From contig NZ_CP062941.1 of the NCBI RefSeq assembly GCF_015101885.1, positions 124,001-188,000 on the forward strand: a stretch of 64,000 nt of DNA. Direction: 5' to 3'. Within the stretch, counting starts at the first letter, position 1. Each line of letters opens with the position of its first letter. The position numbers and the translations under genes are program-made. This document shows, in pieces, positions 8,265-18,127 of this stretch. The notes under the pieces were generated by a model, which was not told where the DNA came from, did no database searches, and worked only from the letters and a program-made list of their open reading frames with translations. This DNA is from Massilia litorea (lineage in GTDB: Bacteria; Pseudomonadota; Gammaproteobacteria; Burkholderiales; Burkholderiaceae_D).

Positions 8265-9500
8265 ATGCTTTATCAACTGCACGAGATGCAACGCTCCTTC
8301 CTGACCCCGCTGATGCAATGGGCGGATGCGTCCTCGAAGCTGTTCTCCAATCCTGTTTCCCCCTTTGCCCACACTCCGTTCTCCCAGCGTATCGCCGCCG
8401 GCTACGAACTGATGTACCGTTTGGGCAAGGATTACGAAAAGCCGGCCTTCGGCATCGACACCGTCACCATCAAGGGTGAAACGGTGAACATCGTCGAGGA
8501 AGCGGCTGTCACCAAGCCGTTCTGCAAGCTGCTGCATTTCAAGAAAGACTTGCCGGACGCGGCCTATGCCGCGCTGGCGCAGCCGACCGTGCTGCTGGTC
8601 GCACCGCTGTCGGGCCACCACTCGACGCTGCTGCGCGACACCGTGCGCGCCCTGCTGCCGGATCACGACGTCTTCATCACCGACTGGATCGACGCGCGCA
8701 TGGTGCCGTTATCAAGCGGTCCCTTCCACCTGGACGACTACATTTATTACGTGCAGGACTTCATCCGCGCCCTCGGCCCGGACGTGCACGTGATTTCCGT
8801 CTGCCAGCCGACCGTGCCGGTGCTGGCCGCGATCTCGCTGATGGCCTCGGCCAACGATCCGAAGCTGCCGAAGACGATGACGATGATGGGCGGCCCGATC
8901 GACCCGCGCAAGTCGCCGACCGCCGTCAACGACCTCGCCACCGAGAAGCCGTTCTCGTGGTTCGAGAACACCGTGATCTACGCGGTGCCGGGCAATTACC
9001 CGGGCTATGGCCGCAAGGTGTACCCGGGCTTCCTGCAGCACGCCGGCTTCATCGCCATGAACCCGGGCCGCCATGCACAGTCGCACCGCGAGTTCTACCA
9101 GCACCTGGTGCGCGGTGACGACGAGTCGGCCGAGAGCCACCGCCAGTTCTACGACGAGTACAACGCCGTGCTCGACATGCCGGCCGAATACTACCTCGAC
9201 ACGATCAAGACCGTGTTCCAGGAATTCCGCCTGCCGAAGGGCACCTGGGAAGTCGGCGGCAAGCTGGTGCGTCCGCAGGACATCAAGACGGTCGCCCTGT
9301 TCACCATCGAAGGCGAACTCGACGACATCTCGGGCGCCGGCCAGACCCAGGCCGCGCACGAACTGTGCAGCAACCTGCCGGAGACCATGAAGCGCGACTT
9401 CGTGGCGCCGAAAGCCGGCCACTACGGCATCTTCTCGGGCCGCCGCTGGCGCGAGACGATCTGTCCGAAGATCGGCGAATTCATCCGCGAATTCGGCTGA
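8265..9500 (+). CDS. phaZ: Intracellular polyhydroxyalkanoate depolymerase
   Basis: 411-residue alpha/beta-hydrolase that mobilises native intracellular PHA granules. It has no signal peptide. The nucleophile position is a cysteine (Cys180 in SVCQPTVPV) rather than serine, as known for the Ralstonia PhaZ1 class. Other family marks are LVAPLSGHHSTLLRDTV, the ITDWIDARMVP segment and a C-terminal AGHYGIFSGRRWRE with the catalytic-type histidine. Start at 8265 follows AAGGAATTATTT; an ATG 15 bases upstream is the alternative. Monocistronic, closed by a strong terminator. Confidence 0.95.
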   Translation: MLYQLHEMQRSFLTPLMQWADASSKLFSNPVSPFAHTPFSQRIAAGYELMYRLGKDYEKPAFGIDTVTIKGETVNIVEEAAVTKPFCKLLHFKKDLPDAAYAALAQPTVLLVAPLSGHHSTLLRDTVRALLPDHDVFITDWIDARMVPLSSGPFHLDDYIYYVQDFIRALGPDVHVISVCQPTVPVLAAISLMASANDPKLPKTMTMMGGPIDPRKSPTAVNDLATEKPFSWFENTVIYAVPGNYPGYGRKVYPGFLQHAGFIAMNPGRHAQSHREFYQHLVRGDDESAESHRQFYDEYNAVLDMPAEYYLDTIKTVFQEFRLPKGTWEVGGKLVRPQDIKTVALFTIEGELDDISGAGQTQAAHELCSNLPETMKRDFVAPKAGHYGIFSGRRWRETICPKIGEFIREFG

Positions 9501-9519
9501 TCCGCTGACACCGCCCATG

Positions 9520-9552
9520 AAAAATGCCACGACTTTGTCGTGGCATTTTTTT
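9520..9552 (+). terminator. Intrinsic terminator of phaZ
   Basis: 14-bp stem (AAAAATGCCACGAC with its perfect complement) and a TTT loop, continuing into a T-run. The A/T flanks make it bidirectional, so it may also stop the small minus-strand ORF downstream. Confidence 0.92.
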
Positions 9553-9579
9553 TACTGCCGCCGCTACCGGCCGCCGTCT

Positions 9580-9786
9580 TCAGACCAGGTCGCCACGCCG
9601 GTCGTCGCCACGCGCGAAATCGGGATCGGCTTCGTCGTCGTGCCCGTCGCGGCGGTCGCCATGGCGGCGATCGTCGACCACACCCTCATGCGGGGGCTGG
9701 CCTGCTTCCTCCGGCGACGTGCCCCGGTGCGCGATCATGCCGGTCGGGTCGGGTTCAAGCAAGGGGGCGATAATCCATTCGTTCAT
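9580..9786 (-). CDS. Small hypothetical protein, charged
   Basis: A possible 68-residue protein of strongly charged composition (Asp/Arg/His-rich C-terminal half, DDRRHGDRRDGHDDE). The ATG at 9786 has a good ribosome binding site (CAGGAGAACAC). No family is recognised and the low-complexity tail could be chance in GC-rich DNA. It lies convergent to phaZ and downstream of the RcnB-like gene on the same strand. Confidence 0.4.
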   Translation of the reverse strand: MNEWIIAPLLEPDPTGMIAHRGTSPEEAGQPPHEGVVDDRRHGDRRDGHDDEADPDFARGDDRRGDLV

Positions 9787-9895
9787 GTGTTCTCCTGTTG
9801 GCATTGCCGCGTCATGCGGCCCATGGCCCATTAAGCCATTGCGTGAGGATCACATCTGTTCGATATGCCACTTACCGGCCCCCTTTTCGCACAGC

Positions 9896-10336
9896 TCAGT
9901 TGCCGAGCAGGACACTGGCGATGATGCCGGTCGCCACGGCGGCCAGCACGTAGTCGCCGCCCACCTGCACCCAGTGGTAGCCGCGCGGCGGCGCGCTCAG
10001 GCGATGCGAACGCCAGTTGTCGACCACGTACTGGCGGTTGTGATAGTGCGAGGGCAGGCGCCCGCCGCGGTAGAGGTCGTGGCGCGGACCGGCGCCGCGC
10101 GCTTCACGGCGTGCCTCGCGGCGGTCGTCCCGGTAGTCGCGGCGCGCCTCGCGCTGGGCATCGCGGTAGTCGCGGCGTTCCTCGCGCCGGTCGTTGCGCA
10201 TCTCATGCCGATCATCGCGGCGCTCCTGGGCGCGGCTATCGTAGCCATCGCGGTAGCCCCGGTCCTGCGCCATCGCCGGCAGGCTGCCGGCCAGCATGAC
10301 GGCGATCATCGCCCGTGCAATCATCTTGTTCTTCAT
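9896..10336 (-). CDS. RcnB-family periplasmic protein
   Basis: 146-residue exported protein. A signal peptide is visible (MKNKMIARAMIAVMLAGSLP, cleavage after AMA near residue 22). The mature N-terminal half is a run of imperfect RRDYRD/RREAR units, extremely Arg/Asp/Glu-rich. The C-terminal half has the RcnB-type pattern YRGGRLPSHY, W-x-x-H-x-L and GYHWVQVGGDYVLAAVATGII. E. coli RcnB modulates Ni/Co homeostasis; most homologues, including this one, have no tested role. Start set by AGGAGA upstream of the ATG at 10336. Divergent from rnfB. Confidence 0.82.
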   Translation of the reverse strand: MKNKMIARAMIAVMLAGSLPAMAQDRGYRDGYDSRAQERRDDRHEMRNDRREERRDYRDAQREARRDYRDDRREARREARGAGPRHDLYRGGRLPSHYHNRQYVVDNWRSHRLSAPPRGYHWVQVGGDYVLAAVATGIIASVLLGN

Positions 10337-10506
10337 GGATTTCTCCTGTTGTGGGAGCCGGGCTGGTGACCGGCGGTGTTCCCAGTAGGCCACAGGGGAT
10401 GCTTCCACTCTGTACGCTTCCCCACGCAAGCGATGAGCTCGCTACCAGGCTTCGCACGCCCCCGCCTTTTGTCGGATAATGACGGCTTTACATTGTCAGC
10501 CGCGCC

Positions 10507-11190
10507 GTGACCAAGACCCTTGCCGACCTGATCGAAGACCAGCTGCCGCAGACGCAATGCACGAAATGCGGCTATCCGGCATGCCGGCCCTATGCCGAAG
10601 CGATTGCCGCGGGCGAAGCCGAGATCAACCAGTGTCCGCCCGGCGGCCTCGAGGGCGTGCGCCGGCTCGCGGCCGTCACCGGGCGCCGGGTCATCCCGAT
10701 CAACCCCGCCAACGGCGTCGAGCGCCCGCGCCCGGTCGCCTTTATCGACGAAGCCTTGTGCATCGGCTGCACGCTGTGCATCCAGGCCTGCCCGGTCGAC
10801 GCGATCCTGGGCGCCGCCAAGCAGATGCACACGATTTTGCCGAGCCTGTGCACCGGCTGCGACCTGTGCGTGGCGCCCTGCCCGGTCGACTGCATCAGCA
10901 TGGTGCCGGTCACGGGTGACGCCACCGGCTGGGCCGCCTGGTCGCAGGAAGCGGCGGACGCCGCGCGGGCGCGCCACGATTTCCGCACCCAGCGCCTGAC
11001 CCGCGAGCGCGAGGAAAACGATGCGCGCCTGGCGGCCAAAGCCGTCGAGAAGATGCGCGAAGTTACCGCCGAGGCAACGAACACGCCTGAAGAACTGGCC
11101 GAGAAGGAGCGCAAACGCGCGATCATCGCCGCGGCCATGGAGCGTGCGCGCCTGCGCGCGGCCGGCAACGCTTCCGAACAAAAAGACTGA
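10507..11190 (+). CDS. rnfB: RnfB/RsxB-like ferredoxin subunit
   Basis: 227-residue iron-sulfur protein. It begins (GTG start) almost directly with the RnfB-type cluster motif [16 protein letters not shown], followed by CPPGG, then two [4Fe-4S] motifs [12 protein letters not shown] and [12 protein letters not shown]. The C-terminal 75 residues are an Arg/Glu-rich helical tail. The N-terminal membrane anchor of canonical RnfB is missing and no other rnf genes are nearby, so it is probably a soluble electron carrier. The nth gene starts 3 bases after its stop, indicating an operon. A GATAAT at 10475-10480 could be the -10 element. Confidence 0.88.
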   Translation: MTKTLADLIEDQLPQTQCTKCGYPACRPYAEAIAAGEAEINQCPPGGLEGVRRLAAVTGRRVIPINPANGVERPRPVAFIDEALCIGCTLCIQACPVDAILGAAKQMHTILPSLCTGCDLCVAPCPVDCISMVPVTGDATGWAAWSQEAADAARARHDFRTQRLTREREENDARLAAKAVEKMREVTAEATNTPEELAEKERKRAIIAAAMERARLRAAGNASEQKD

Positions 11191-11193
11191 CGC

Positions 11194-11883
11194 ATGAATC
11201 CAGCCAAACGCTTCGAGATTTTTTCGCGCTTTCGCGCCGCCAATCCGCATCCGACCACCGAACTGGAATACACGACGCCGTTCGAACTGCTGATCGCCGT
11301 GCTGCTGTCGGCGCAGTCGACCGACGTCGGCGTGAACAAGGCCACGCGCCGCCTGTGGCCGGTGGCGAACACACCGCAAAAAATCCTCGATCTCGGTCTC
11401 GACGAGCTGAAAACCTATATCTCGACCATCGGCCTGTACAACACCAAGGCCAGGAACGTGATCGCGACCTGCCAGATCCTGGTGGACCAGTACGGCGGCG
11501 AAGTGCCGCGCGCGCGCGAAGCGCTGGAAGCCCTGCCGGGCGTGGGTCGCAAGACGGCGAACGTGGTCCTGAACACGGCTTTCGGCGAGCCGACGATGGC
11601 GGTCGACACCCATATCTTCCGCGTCTCGAACCGCACGAAAATCGCACCGGGCAAGAACGTCGACCAGGTCGAGATGAAACTGCTGAAATTCGTGCCGAAG
11701 GAATTCCTGCAGGACGCGCACCACTGGCTGATCCTGCACGGGCGCTATACCTGTGTCGCGCGCCGGCCGAAGTGCTGGAACTGCATCATCAACGATCTAT
11801 GCGAATTCCGCGACAAGACGCCGGCGCCGGATGGCCTGGTTGCGCCGGATGCTGTGCCGCCAGTTGCGCTGCCCGCTGCCTGA
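11194..11883 (+). CDS. nth: Endonuclease III
   Basis: 229-residue bifunctional DNA glycosylase/AP lyase for oxidised pyrimidines. Visible are the helix-hairpin-helix LPGVGRKTANVV containing the catalytic lysine, the catalytic aspartate in AVDTHIFRV, and the C-terminal [4Fe-4S] motif with spacing C-x6-C-x2-C-x5-C (CVARRPKCWNCIINDLC). A short Pro/Ala-rich tail extends beyond the usual E. coli length of 211. Co-transcribed with rnfB at 3-base spacing, an arrangement seen in other betaproteobacteria. Confidence 0.97.
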   Translation: MNPAKRFEIFSRFRAANPHPTTELEYTTPFELLIAVLLSAQSTDVGVNKATRRLWPVANTPQKILDLGLDELKTYISTIGLYNTKARNVIATCQILVDQYGGEVPRAREALEALPGVGRKTANVVLNTAFGEPTMAVDTHIFRVSNRTKIAPGKNVDQVEMKLLKFVPKEFLQDAHHWLILHGRYTCVARRPKCWNCIINDLCEFRDKTPAPDGLVAPDAVPPVALPAA

Positions 11884-11892
11884 CGCAGGCGC

Positions 11893-11924
11893 AAAAAAAC
11901 CCGCGCAGCTTGCACCGGCGCGGG
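11893..11924 (-). terminator. Intrinsic terminator of chemoreceptor gene
   Basis: Read on the minus strand: CCCGCGC and GCGCGGG stem halves around an 11-base loop, followed by seven T. It lies 22 bases beyond the chemoreceptor stop codon and between two convergent genes. Confidence 0.7.
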
Positions 11925-11946
11925 CTGTCAAGGCAAAAACGCTGGC

Positions 11947-13632
11947 TTAAAACTCTTCCCAGTCACCGCCGCCGGCCGCAGCGCGCTGTGGTGCCGGGCG
12001 CTTGACGCCTGCGGCTGCCAGGGCACGCGGGGCCGGACGGATGGCAGGCGCAGGCTTGACGAACTGTACCGCCGGTGCATCGTTAGCGGCCGCTGCCACG
12101 CTGCTGTCGCCGTCGAGCTTGAACACGCTCACGACTTCATTGAGGGTCATCGTCTGTTCGCGCAGGGCCTGGGCCGCTGCCGCCGCTTCCTCGACCAGGG
12201 CGGCGTTCTGCTGGGTTGCCGTGTCCATCTCGGTCACGGCCATGTTCACCTGCTCGATACCGGCGCCCTGCTCCGACGTGGCCGCGCTGATTTCGCTCAT
12301 CATGTCCATCACGCGCTTGACGCTGGCGACGATGTCGGTCATGGAGGCGCCCGCCTCGCTCACCAGCGCACTTCCGGCTTCGACACGTTCGACCGAGGCC
12401 CCGATCAGGCCCTTGATTTCCCTGGCCGCTACCGCCGAGCGCTGGGCCAGATTGCGCACCTCCGATGCGACCACGGCAAACCCGCGGCCCTGTTCGCCGG
12501 CACGCGCTGCCTCGACGGCCGCATTGAGTGCCAGGATATTGGTCTGAAAGGCGATGCCGTCGATCACGCCGATGATGTCGACGATCTGCTTTGACGATTC
12601 GCTGATCGCCGCCATCGTGCCGACCGCACGCTCGACCACGTCGCCGCCCTTGACGGCGACGTCGCAGGCGCTGATCGCCAGCTGCTTGGCCTGGCGCGCA
12701 TTGTCGGCGTTCTGCTTCACGGTCGAGGCCAGCTCTTCCATCGAGGATGCGGTTTCCTCGAGCGCACCGGCCTGCTGTTCGGTGCGCGAGGACAGGTCGA
12801 GGTTGCCCTGGGCGATTTCATTGGACGCCACCGAGATCGTCTCGGCGCCGCTGCGCACCTGAGTGACGATCTGCTTCAGGCTCTCGTTCATGTGCTTCAG
12901 CGCGGCCAGCAGCTGGCCGGTCTCATCGTTCGAGGTGACCTCGATGCGGGCACGCAGGTCGCCGCCGGCCACCGTTTCGGCCACTTTGACTGCGAAGTCC
13001 AGCGGACGCACGATCGACCGCGACACGACGATGCCGGCGGCGATCGCCGCGGCCGAGCCGAGCACCATCGCAATCAGACTGAGGAAGGTGGCGCGCTTGC
13101 TGCTCGCATCGGCGGCCGCCACGCTTTCCTCGGTATGGGCGACGATCTGTTCGCGTGCCTTGACCAGCAATTCGGAGGGCCCACGGTCCTTGCCCTTGAC
13201 GGCGGCGTCGCCTGCGGCCGCATCGAAACCGGCAGCAGTGAACTGCTCGAAGCCCGCACGGTAGTCGCGGCCCATCTGTTCGTGAGCACGGTTGAACTGT
13301 TCGACCAGATCGCGCTCCTTGCCGGCAGGCAGAGATGCCATCAGCTTCGCCGCCTCTTTCGCGACCTCGCGCTCGCCGTCCTGGAACGCTTTCCAGTACT
13401 TCGTGCGCTGGGCTTCATCCTTGCCGCGCAGGAGCGTGTTCTTCCACTCCTGGATCTGGGTCTTGAAGGTGGACAGCAGCGTTTCGACGCCTTGTGCCTG
13501 GCTGTAGCTGGTGACGGCGCCGCCGTAGGTGGTGATCGAGCGGTTCAGTTCGGACAGACCGAATAAGCCTGCGCAGGCCACCACGAGGGCGACTGCGGCA
13601 AAGCAGAGAGGAAGTTTACGGCTCAGTTTCAT
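11947..13632 (-). CDS. Methyl-accepting chemotaxis protein with CheR-docking tail
   Basis: 561-residue transmembrane chemoreceptor. Helix TM1 at about 7-28, a periplasmic four-helix-bundle domain to about 190, TM2 at about 191-213, HAMP, then a Tsr/Tar-class signalling domain with the hallmark hairpin tip [20 protein letters not shown] near residue 360-380. The protein ends in the pentapeptide DWEEF, matching the C-terminal tether for CheR/CheB seen on high-abundance receptors. The ATG at 13632 is chosen so that the helix starts directly after MKLSRK. No chemotaxis operon is near. Ligand unknown. Confidence 0.93.
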   Translation of the reverse strand: MKLSRKLPLCFAAVALVVACAGLFGLSELNRSITTYGGAVTSYSQAQGVETLLSTFKTQIQEWKNTLLRGKDEAQRTKYWKAFQDGEREVAKEAAKLMASLPAGKERDLVEQFNRAHEQMGRDYRAGFEQFTAAGFDAAAGDAAVKGKDRGPSELLVKAREQIVAHTEESVAAADASSKRATFLSLIAMVLGSAAAIAAGIVVSRSIVRPLDFAVKVAETVAGGDLRARIEVTSNDETGQLLAALKHMNESLKQIVTQVRSGAETISVASNEIAQGNLDLSSRTEQQAGALEETASSMEELASTVKQNADNARQAKQLAISACDVAVKGGDVVERAVGTMAAISESSKQIVDIIGVIDGIAFQTNILALNAAVEAARAGEQGRGFAVVASEVRNLAQRSAVAAREIKGLIGASVERVEAGSALVSEAGASMTDIVASVKRVMDMMSEISAATSEQGAGIEQVNMAVTEMDTATQQNAALVEEAAAAAQALREQTMTLNEVVSVFKLDGDSSVAAAANDAPAVQFVKPAPAIRPAPRALAAAGVKRPAPQRAAAGGGDWEEF

Positions 13633-13842
13633 CGTGAATCCAGGAGTAAAGGCGCAATGGGCGCCAGTGCAACGCGGCCTATGCCGCATCGTGCACGCGA
13701 GCCAGGCGGCGCGTCAGTCCGGGCCAGTCTACTGGACGAGTATCCTTACGGCAATAAAAATGGAAATTTGACGAACTGCCCGCACAACTTTGTCACTACG
13801 TCACAACATCGTTAGGGGCATGTCATTATTGTTGAAATAATG

Positions 13843-15099
13843 CTACCAGCGGTCGTAATGCGCCACCACGCCGCGCCAGAAGGCATCGGCTTCCTTGCCC
13901 AGGGACGTTTGCCCGGCCTTGGCGGTCGCGTTGGCCGCCGTCTGCACCATCACCAGTTTCAGTTCCGGATCGATGAAGATCATCTGGCCGTACACGCCCA
14001 GCATGGCGAACCGCCTCTTCTCGCCCGGGAAGGTCCAGAACTGGTAACCGTAGCCGTAATACGGCGTCGCTACCTGGGGATGGAAGGCGTCAGGCGCACG
14101 GCGCCAGTCGGTGGCCTCGAGCAGGTAGTCGCGCGGGATGACCTGCCGGTGCTGGGGATCGTCGGGACGGGCGCCGTCGTTGGCCAAAACAATGCCCAGG
14201 CGCCCGTAGTCGCGCAGCGTGGCGTTGAAATTTCCGGCGGCGCGTTCAAGGCCGGTCCGATCGGCGCGCCACAGCGCCGGCGTCTCGGCGCCGATCGCCT
14301 GCCACAGGCGGGTGCCGAGATAGTCGCTCAGATTGCTCCCGGTTGCACCGCGCAGGACGGCCGCCATGATTTCCGTTTCGGCGCTGGCGTAGGAAAAACG
14401 GCTGCCCTGCGGCGCGTCGCGTTCGGTGATCACCCCGGCCGCTTCCTCGACCCCGCCCTGGATGACGGCGCGGGCAAAGCGCTCGAGGTCGTCCTTGCCG
14501 TCGTAGCGCTCCTCGAAGTGTGCGCCCGAGGACATGCGCAGCAGATTGCGGATCGTCGTTTCGCCGTACAGGGTGCCGGCCAGCTTCGGCGCATATTTGT
14601 CGGCGCGGTCGTCGAGCGAGGCGATCTTGCCTTCCTGCCGGGCGATGCCGATTGCCAGCGAGACGAGCGACTTGGCCATCGAATTCGACACAAAGCGCTG
14701 CTGCGGCGTGCGCTCGTACTGGTAGCGCTCGACCTGTACCACGCCGTCCTTGATGATCAGCAGGCCCATGATGCGCTGGCGCGCCAGGTAGTCGTCGACG
14801 CCCAGTTTTTTGCGCCCGTCGAGCGTCCAGCGGATCGGCGGCTCCCCCTCGCGCCGGCGCAAGGGCATCGGCGCGCTGCTCGCCGGCAGGACGTTGGCCT
14901 TGCCGCCAAAAATACCCGGAATCTCGCCTTGCGCCGTAAACGAACCGACGCGCACCGATTCGTCATAGAACCAGTTTTTTGCGGTGCCGACCGGGTAGCC
15001 TTGCGCCTTCCCCAGCTTGTCTTCATCCGGGGCGGCAAGGGCGCAGGCCGCACATGCAGCCCACAGCAGGGAGAATACGAACGGTGTTGCGCGCGACAT
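13843..15099 (-). CDS. Exported serine hydrolase of the beta-lactamase class C/esterase family
   Basis: 418-residue serine hydrolase with a signal peptide (cleavage after about residue 23, ALA). The SxxK catalytic motif is Ser140-M-A-Lys143, and the tyrosine-containing YxS/N-type motif is FSYASAE. The mature protein also has the SSGAHF loop common in this family. Close relatives are annotated as beta-lactamase-like esterases or D-aminopeptidase-like enzymes; no resistance role is implied by sequence alone. It stands alone; a short AT-rich inverted repeat (CATTATT / AATAATG) lies just past the stop at about 13822-13840. Confidence 0.85.
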   Translation of the reverse strand: MSRATPFVFSLLWAACAACALAAPDEDKLGKAQGYPVGTAKNWFYDESVRVGSFTAQGEIPGIFGGKANVLPASSAPMPLRRREGEPPIRWTLDGRKKLGVDDYLARQRIMGLLIIKDGVVQVERYQYERTPQQRFVSNSMAKSLVSLAIGIARQEGKIASLDDRADKYAPKLAGTLYGETTIRNLLRMSSGAHFEERYDGKDDLERFARAVIQGGVEEAAGVITERDAPQGSRFSYASAETEIMAAVLRGATGSNLSDYLGTRLWQAIGAETPALWRADRTGLERAAGNFNATLRDYGRLGIVLANDGARPDDPQHRQVIPRDYLLEATDWRRAPDAFHPQVATPYYGYGYQFWTFPGEKRRFAMLGVYGQMIFIDPELKLVMVQTAANATAKAGQTSLGKEADAFWRGVVAHYDRW

Positions 15100-15364
15100 A
15101 TCGGGATTCCTTCATTCGGGTTGAACAAGGGTGCCGGCGTGCTGCGACGAAGATGGGACCGGCTGTAAAACCGGCCCGTCTTGTCACGTTATTATTGTTG
15201 AGGCAATACGGCCATCGTTCCATTCCGAGCGATGAGTCACTGTGCGTTACTGATTTCCGCTTACCGAAATTCAATGCATATATGTAATTTCAGCAACTTT
15301 CTCAGCTAAAATGGTCCATCTGCCAGCGCGACGCCCGCTCACGCGGCAAGGTCTGAACGGGTAT

Positions 15365-16561
15365 ATGGAGCCATCCGCACGACTGCATTCCTTCGACAAC
15401 CTGCGCGCCATCCTGATGTGGCTGGGGATCGTCCTGCACGTCGCGATCAACCACACTACCGGGCCCTCGGCCCTGCCCTGGCGCGATACCCAGACCACGC
15501 CGCTGGCCGACCTGGTGCTGCTGTTCATCCATGCGTTCCGCATGCCCGCCTTCTTCATCCTGGCCGGGTATTTCGTGGCGCTGCTGGTGGCGCGGCAGGG
15601 CTACCAGGGCATGCTGAGACACAGGCTGCGCCGGCTGGCGCTGCCCTTTGCGGTCTTCTGGCCGATCCTCATCGTCTGCACGACGCTGCTCATGCTGGTC
15701 TACGTCCACCTGATGGCATATGGCACGCCAGGTATCGAGGTAGCGCTGCTCGCGAAGAAGTCGAAGATGGGTTCCCCGTTCAATACGATGCACATGTGGT
15801 TCATCTATTACCTGATCTGGTTCTGCGTGCTGACCGCCGTGCTCGCGCCGGCAGCGGCGCGGCTGCCCCGCGGGCTCAGGGCAAGGATCGACGCCTTGTT
15901 CCGCACCTTGGCCGCCAACTGGTGGGGGCCGCTGCTGCTGGCGATTCCACTGGCGCTGATCGGCTCGTTCTACCGGGCCGGCGTGCTGGCGCCGAACGGG
16001 TCCTTCATTCCGAATCTGAGCGAACTGGTGCATAACGGGCTGTTCTTCGTCTTCGGCCTCTACCTGCATCGCCACCAGGATTTCCTGTTTCCGCTGTTGA
16101 CGGCCAGGGGCTGGCGCAATGCGGCCGCAGGCTGTGTCAGCTTCGTGCTGGTGCTCGGCGCCCTTAAATCTTTCGTCGCCAACCCGCATGGCCTGGCGCA
16201 TATCGAACTGGTCGTCGCCTTCCTCTACAACCTGACGAGCTGGCTCTGGAGCCTGGCCCTGATCGGGCTGTTCCTGCGCTACCTGCCGACCCAGAACCGG
16301 GTATTGCGCTACGTGTCCGACAGCTCGTACTGGGTATTCCTGGTACACATGCTGGGAACGGTCGGCTTCGGCGCGCTGCTGTTCAACCAGCCGTTCGGGC
16401 CGCTGACCAAAATGGCACTGAACATTCTGGCGACGACGGCGGCTTGCCTGGTTACCTATCAGGTGCTGGTGCGGTACACCTTCATCGGCGTGCTGCTGAA
16501 CGGGCGGCGCCAGCCGAAGGCGGTACAAACAGGCGTGCCGGCGGCGGTCGAACCGAAATGA
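15365..16561 (+). CDS. Membrane acyltransferase family 3 (OpgC-like)
   Basis: 398-residue integral membrane acyltransferase with about ten hydrophobic helices. The N-terminus has the family signature: LHSFDNLRAILMWLGIVLHV (His as catalytic-type residue) and FRMPAFFILAGYF. Members transfer acyl or succinyl groups to glucans, polysaccharides or lipids; OpgC/MdoC-like proteins look similar. The ATG at 15365 is preferred because the conserved domain begins within ten residues; an in-frame ATG at 15311 would add an unconserved basic leader. The ribosome binding site is weak in both cases. Substrate unknown. Confidence 0.85.
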   Translation: MEPSARLHSFDNLRAILMWLGIVLHVAINHTTGPSALPWRDTQTTPLADLVLLFIHAFRMPAFFILAGYFVALLVARQGYQGMLRHRLRRLALPFAVFWPILIVCTTLLMLVYVHLMAYGTPGIEVALLAKKSKMGSPFNTMHMWFIYYLIWFCVLTAVLAPAAARLPRGLRARIDALFRTLAANWWGPLLLAIPLALIGSFYRAGVLAPNGSFIPNLSELVHNGLFFVFGLYLHRHQDFLFPLLTARGWRNAAAGCVSFVLVLGALKSFVANPHGLAHIELVVAFLYNLTSWLWSLALIGLFLRYLPTQNRVLRYVSDSSYWVFLVHMLGTVGFGALLFNQPFGPLTKMALNILATTAACLVTYQVLVRYTFIGVLLNGRRQPKAVQTGVPAAVEPK

Positions 16562-16594
16562 AGGGCTGACCTGTGGAGTCGGCCAGCCCGGCGC

Positions 16595-16966
16595 CTACGG
16601 AGAAGTGACCAGCGTCGTTGCGCCCGTGGCAAACGAGGCGCGCTGGATGCGCCCTTCCACGACCTCGTAGATGCACAGCATCTCGACCGTACCCAGCCCT
16701 TCCGGGAAATTGCGGGTGACGAGTTCGAGATCGGTGACGAAGTTGCCGAGCACGGTGCGGCCGAGCAGCCGCGCGTGCAGGTCGGGTTCGGCAAAGCGCG
16801 CGACATAGCGCGGCCGGATGACCTCATGGCCTTGCGCCAGCAGCGGGCCATGCAGCACGAACTGCTGGGCATCGGGCGCATAGGTGCGCATCAGGGCGTC
16901 GACGTCTTTCGCGTTGTAGGCGTCGAGCTGGGCCTGCACCACGGCGGCAGGATCAAGAGTCGTCAT
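16595..16966 (-). CDS. SnoaL/NTF2-like protein
   Basis: 123-residue protein of the NTF2-like alpha+beta barrel superfamily. It begins with the usual helix pair DPAAVVQAQLDAYNAKDVDALMRTYAPDAQ, followed by alternating strands. Members range from steroid isomerase-like enzymes to ligand-binding proteins, so no function can be given. It ends the minus-strand obgE-proB gene series, 8 bases after the proB stop codon, and may be co-transcribed. Confidence 0.85.
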   Translation of the reverse strand: MTTLDPAAVVQAQLDAYNAKDVDALMRTYAPDAQQFVLHGPLLAQGHEVIRPRYVARFAEPDLHARLLGRTVLGNFVTDLELVTRNFPEGLGTVEMLCIYEVVEGRIQRASFATGATTLVTSP

Positions 16967-16974
16967 GTGGGCTT

Positions 16975-18117
16975 TCAGAGGAGGACGAGGTTGTCGCGGT
17001 GGACCAGTTCCGGTCCTTCGATATAGCCGAGGATGGCTTCAATTTCGTTTGAGGAATGGCGCATGATGCGGCGCACTTCGCTGCTGGTGTAGCTCGTGAG
17101 GCCGCGTGCGATCGGGCGTCCGGCCTCGTCGACGCAGGTGATCACCTGCCCGCGCCCGAATTCGCCCTTGACCGCGATGACGCCGATCGGCAGCAGGGAT
17201 TTTCCCTCCTGGGTCAGCTTCTGCACGGCGCCGGCATCGAGCACGACCTCGCCGGCCGTATGCAGGTGGTCGACCATCCACTGGCGCCGCGCGGTCAGGC
17301 GCGTGGTGGCGGCATTGAGTTCTGTGCCGATCGCCTCGCCATGGGCCAGGCGCGTGAGGACATCGGGCTCGCGGCCCCAGGCGATGACCGTGTGGGCGCC
17401 CGAGCGCGCGGCGCGGCGTGCGGCCAGCACCTTGGTCAGCATGCCGCCGCTGCCGATATTGCTGCCGGCACCGCCGGCCATGGCTTCCAGGCTGGCGTCG
17501 CCGGCCTGGGCGCGTTCGATCAGGCAGGCTCCCGGGTCCTTGCGCGGGTCGGCCGAATACAGGCCGCGCTGGTCGGTGAGGATGACGAGCGCATCGGCTT
17601 CGATCAGGTTCGCCACCAGGGCGCCGAGGGTGTCGTTGTCGCCGAACTTGATCTCGTCGGTGACGACGGTATCGTTCTCGTTGATGATCGGGACCACGCC
17701 CAGGCGCAGCAGTGTCGTCAGCGTGGCGCGCGCGTTCAGGTAGCGTTCGCGGTCAGCCAGGTCGGCGTGCGTGAGCAGGACTTGCGCGGTCTTGACGCCG
17801 TGCGCCTTGAAGCTGGTTTCGTAGATTTGGGCCAGGCCCATCTGGCCGACGGCGGCGCAGGCCTGCAGCTCGTGGATGTCGTGCGGGCGGCTGCCAAAAC
17901 CGAGGCGCAGCATGCCTTCGGCAATTGCGCCGGAGCTGACCAGCACGACTTCCTTGCCGAGGGCGCGCAGTGCGGCGATCTGGGTGGCCCAACGGGCGAT
18001 CGCCGTGTGGTCGAGGCCGCGGCCTTCGTTGGTGACGAGCGAGGAGCCGACCTTGACGATGATGCGGCCGGCTTGCTGGATGACGGACTTGTGTGCGGAC
18101 GTAGTTGCAGCGTTCAT
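16975..18117 (-). CDS. proB: Glutamate 5-kinase
   Basis: 380-residue enzyme catalysing the ATP-dependent phosphorylation of glutamate, the first step of proline biosynthesis. An amino-acid-kinase domain ([19 protein letters not shown] near residue 18, [31 protein letters not shown]) is followed by a C-terminal PUA domain at about 285-375. Full length. It lies in the rplU-rpmA-obgE-proB order typical of Burkholderiales, though a small membrane-protein gene intervenes between obgE and proB here. Feedback inhibition by proline is expected from the family. Confidence 0.97.
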   Translation of the reverse strand: MNAATTSAHKSVIQQAGRIIVKVGSSLVTNEGRGLDHTAIARWATQIAALRALGKEVVLVSSGAIAEGMLRLGFGSRPHDIHELQACAAVGQMGLAQIYETSFKAHGVKTAQVLLTHADLADRERYLNARATLTTLLRLGVVPIINENDTVVTDEIKFGDNDTLGALVANLIEADALVILTDQRGLYSADPRKDPGACLIERAQAGDASLEAMAGGAGSNIGSGGMLTKVLAARRAARSGAHTVIAWGREPDVLTRLAHGEAIGTELNAATTRLTARRQWMVDHLHTAGEVVLDAGAVQKLTQEGKSLLPIGVIAVKGEFGRGQVITCVDEAGRPIARGLTSYTSSEVRRIMRHSSNEIEAILGYIEGPELVHRDNLVLL

Positions 18118-18127
18118 GGCGAGAGTC

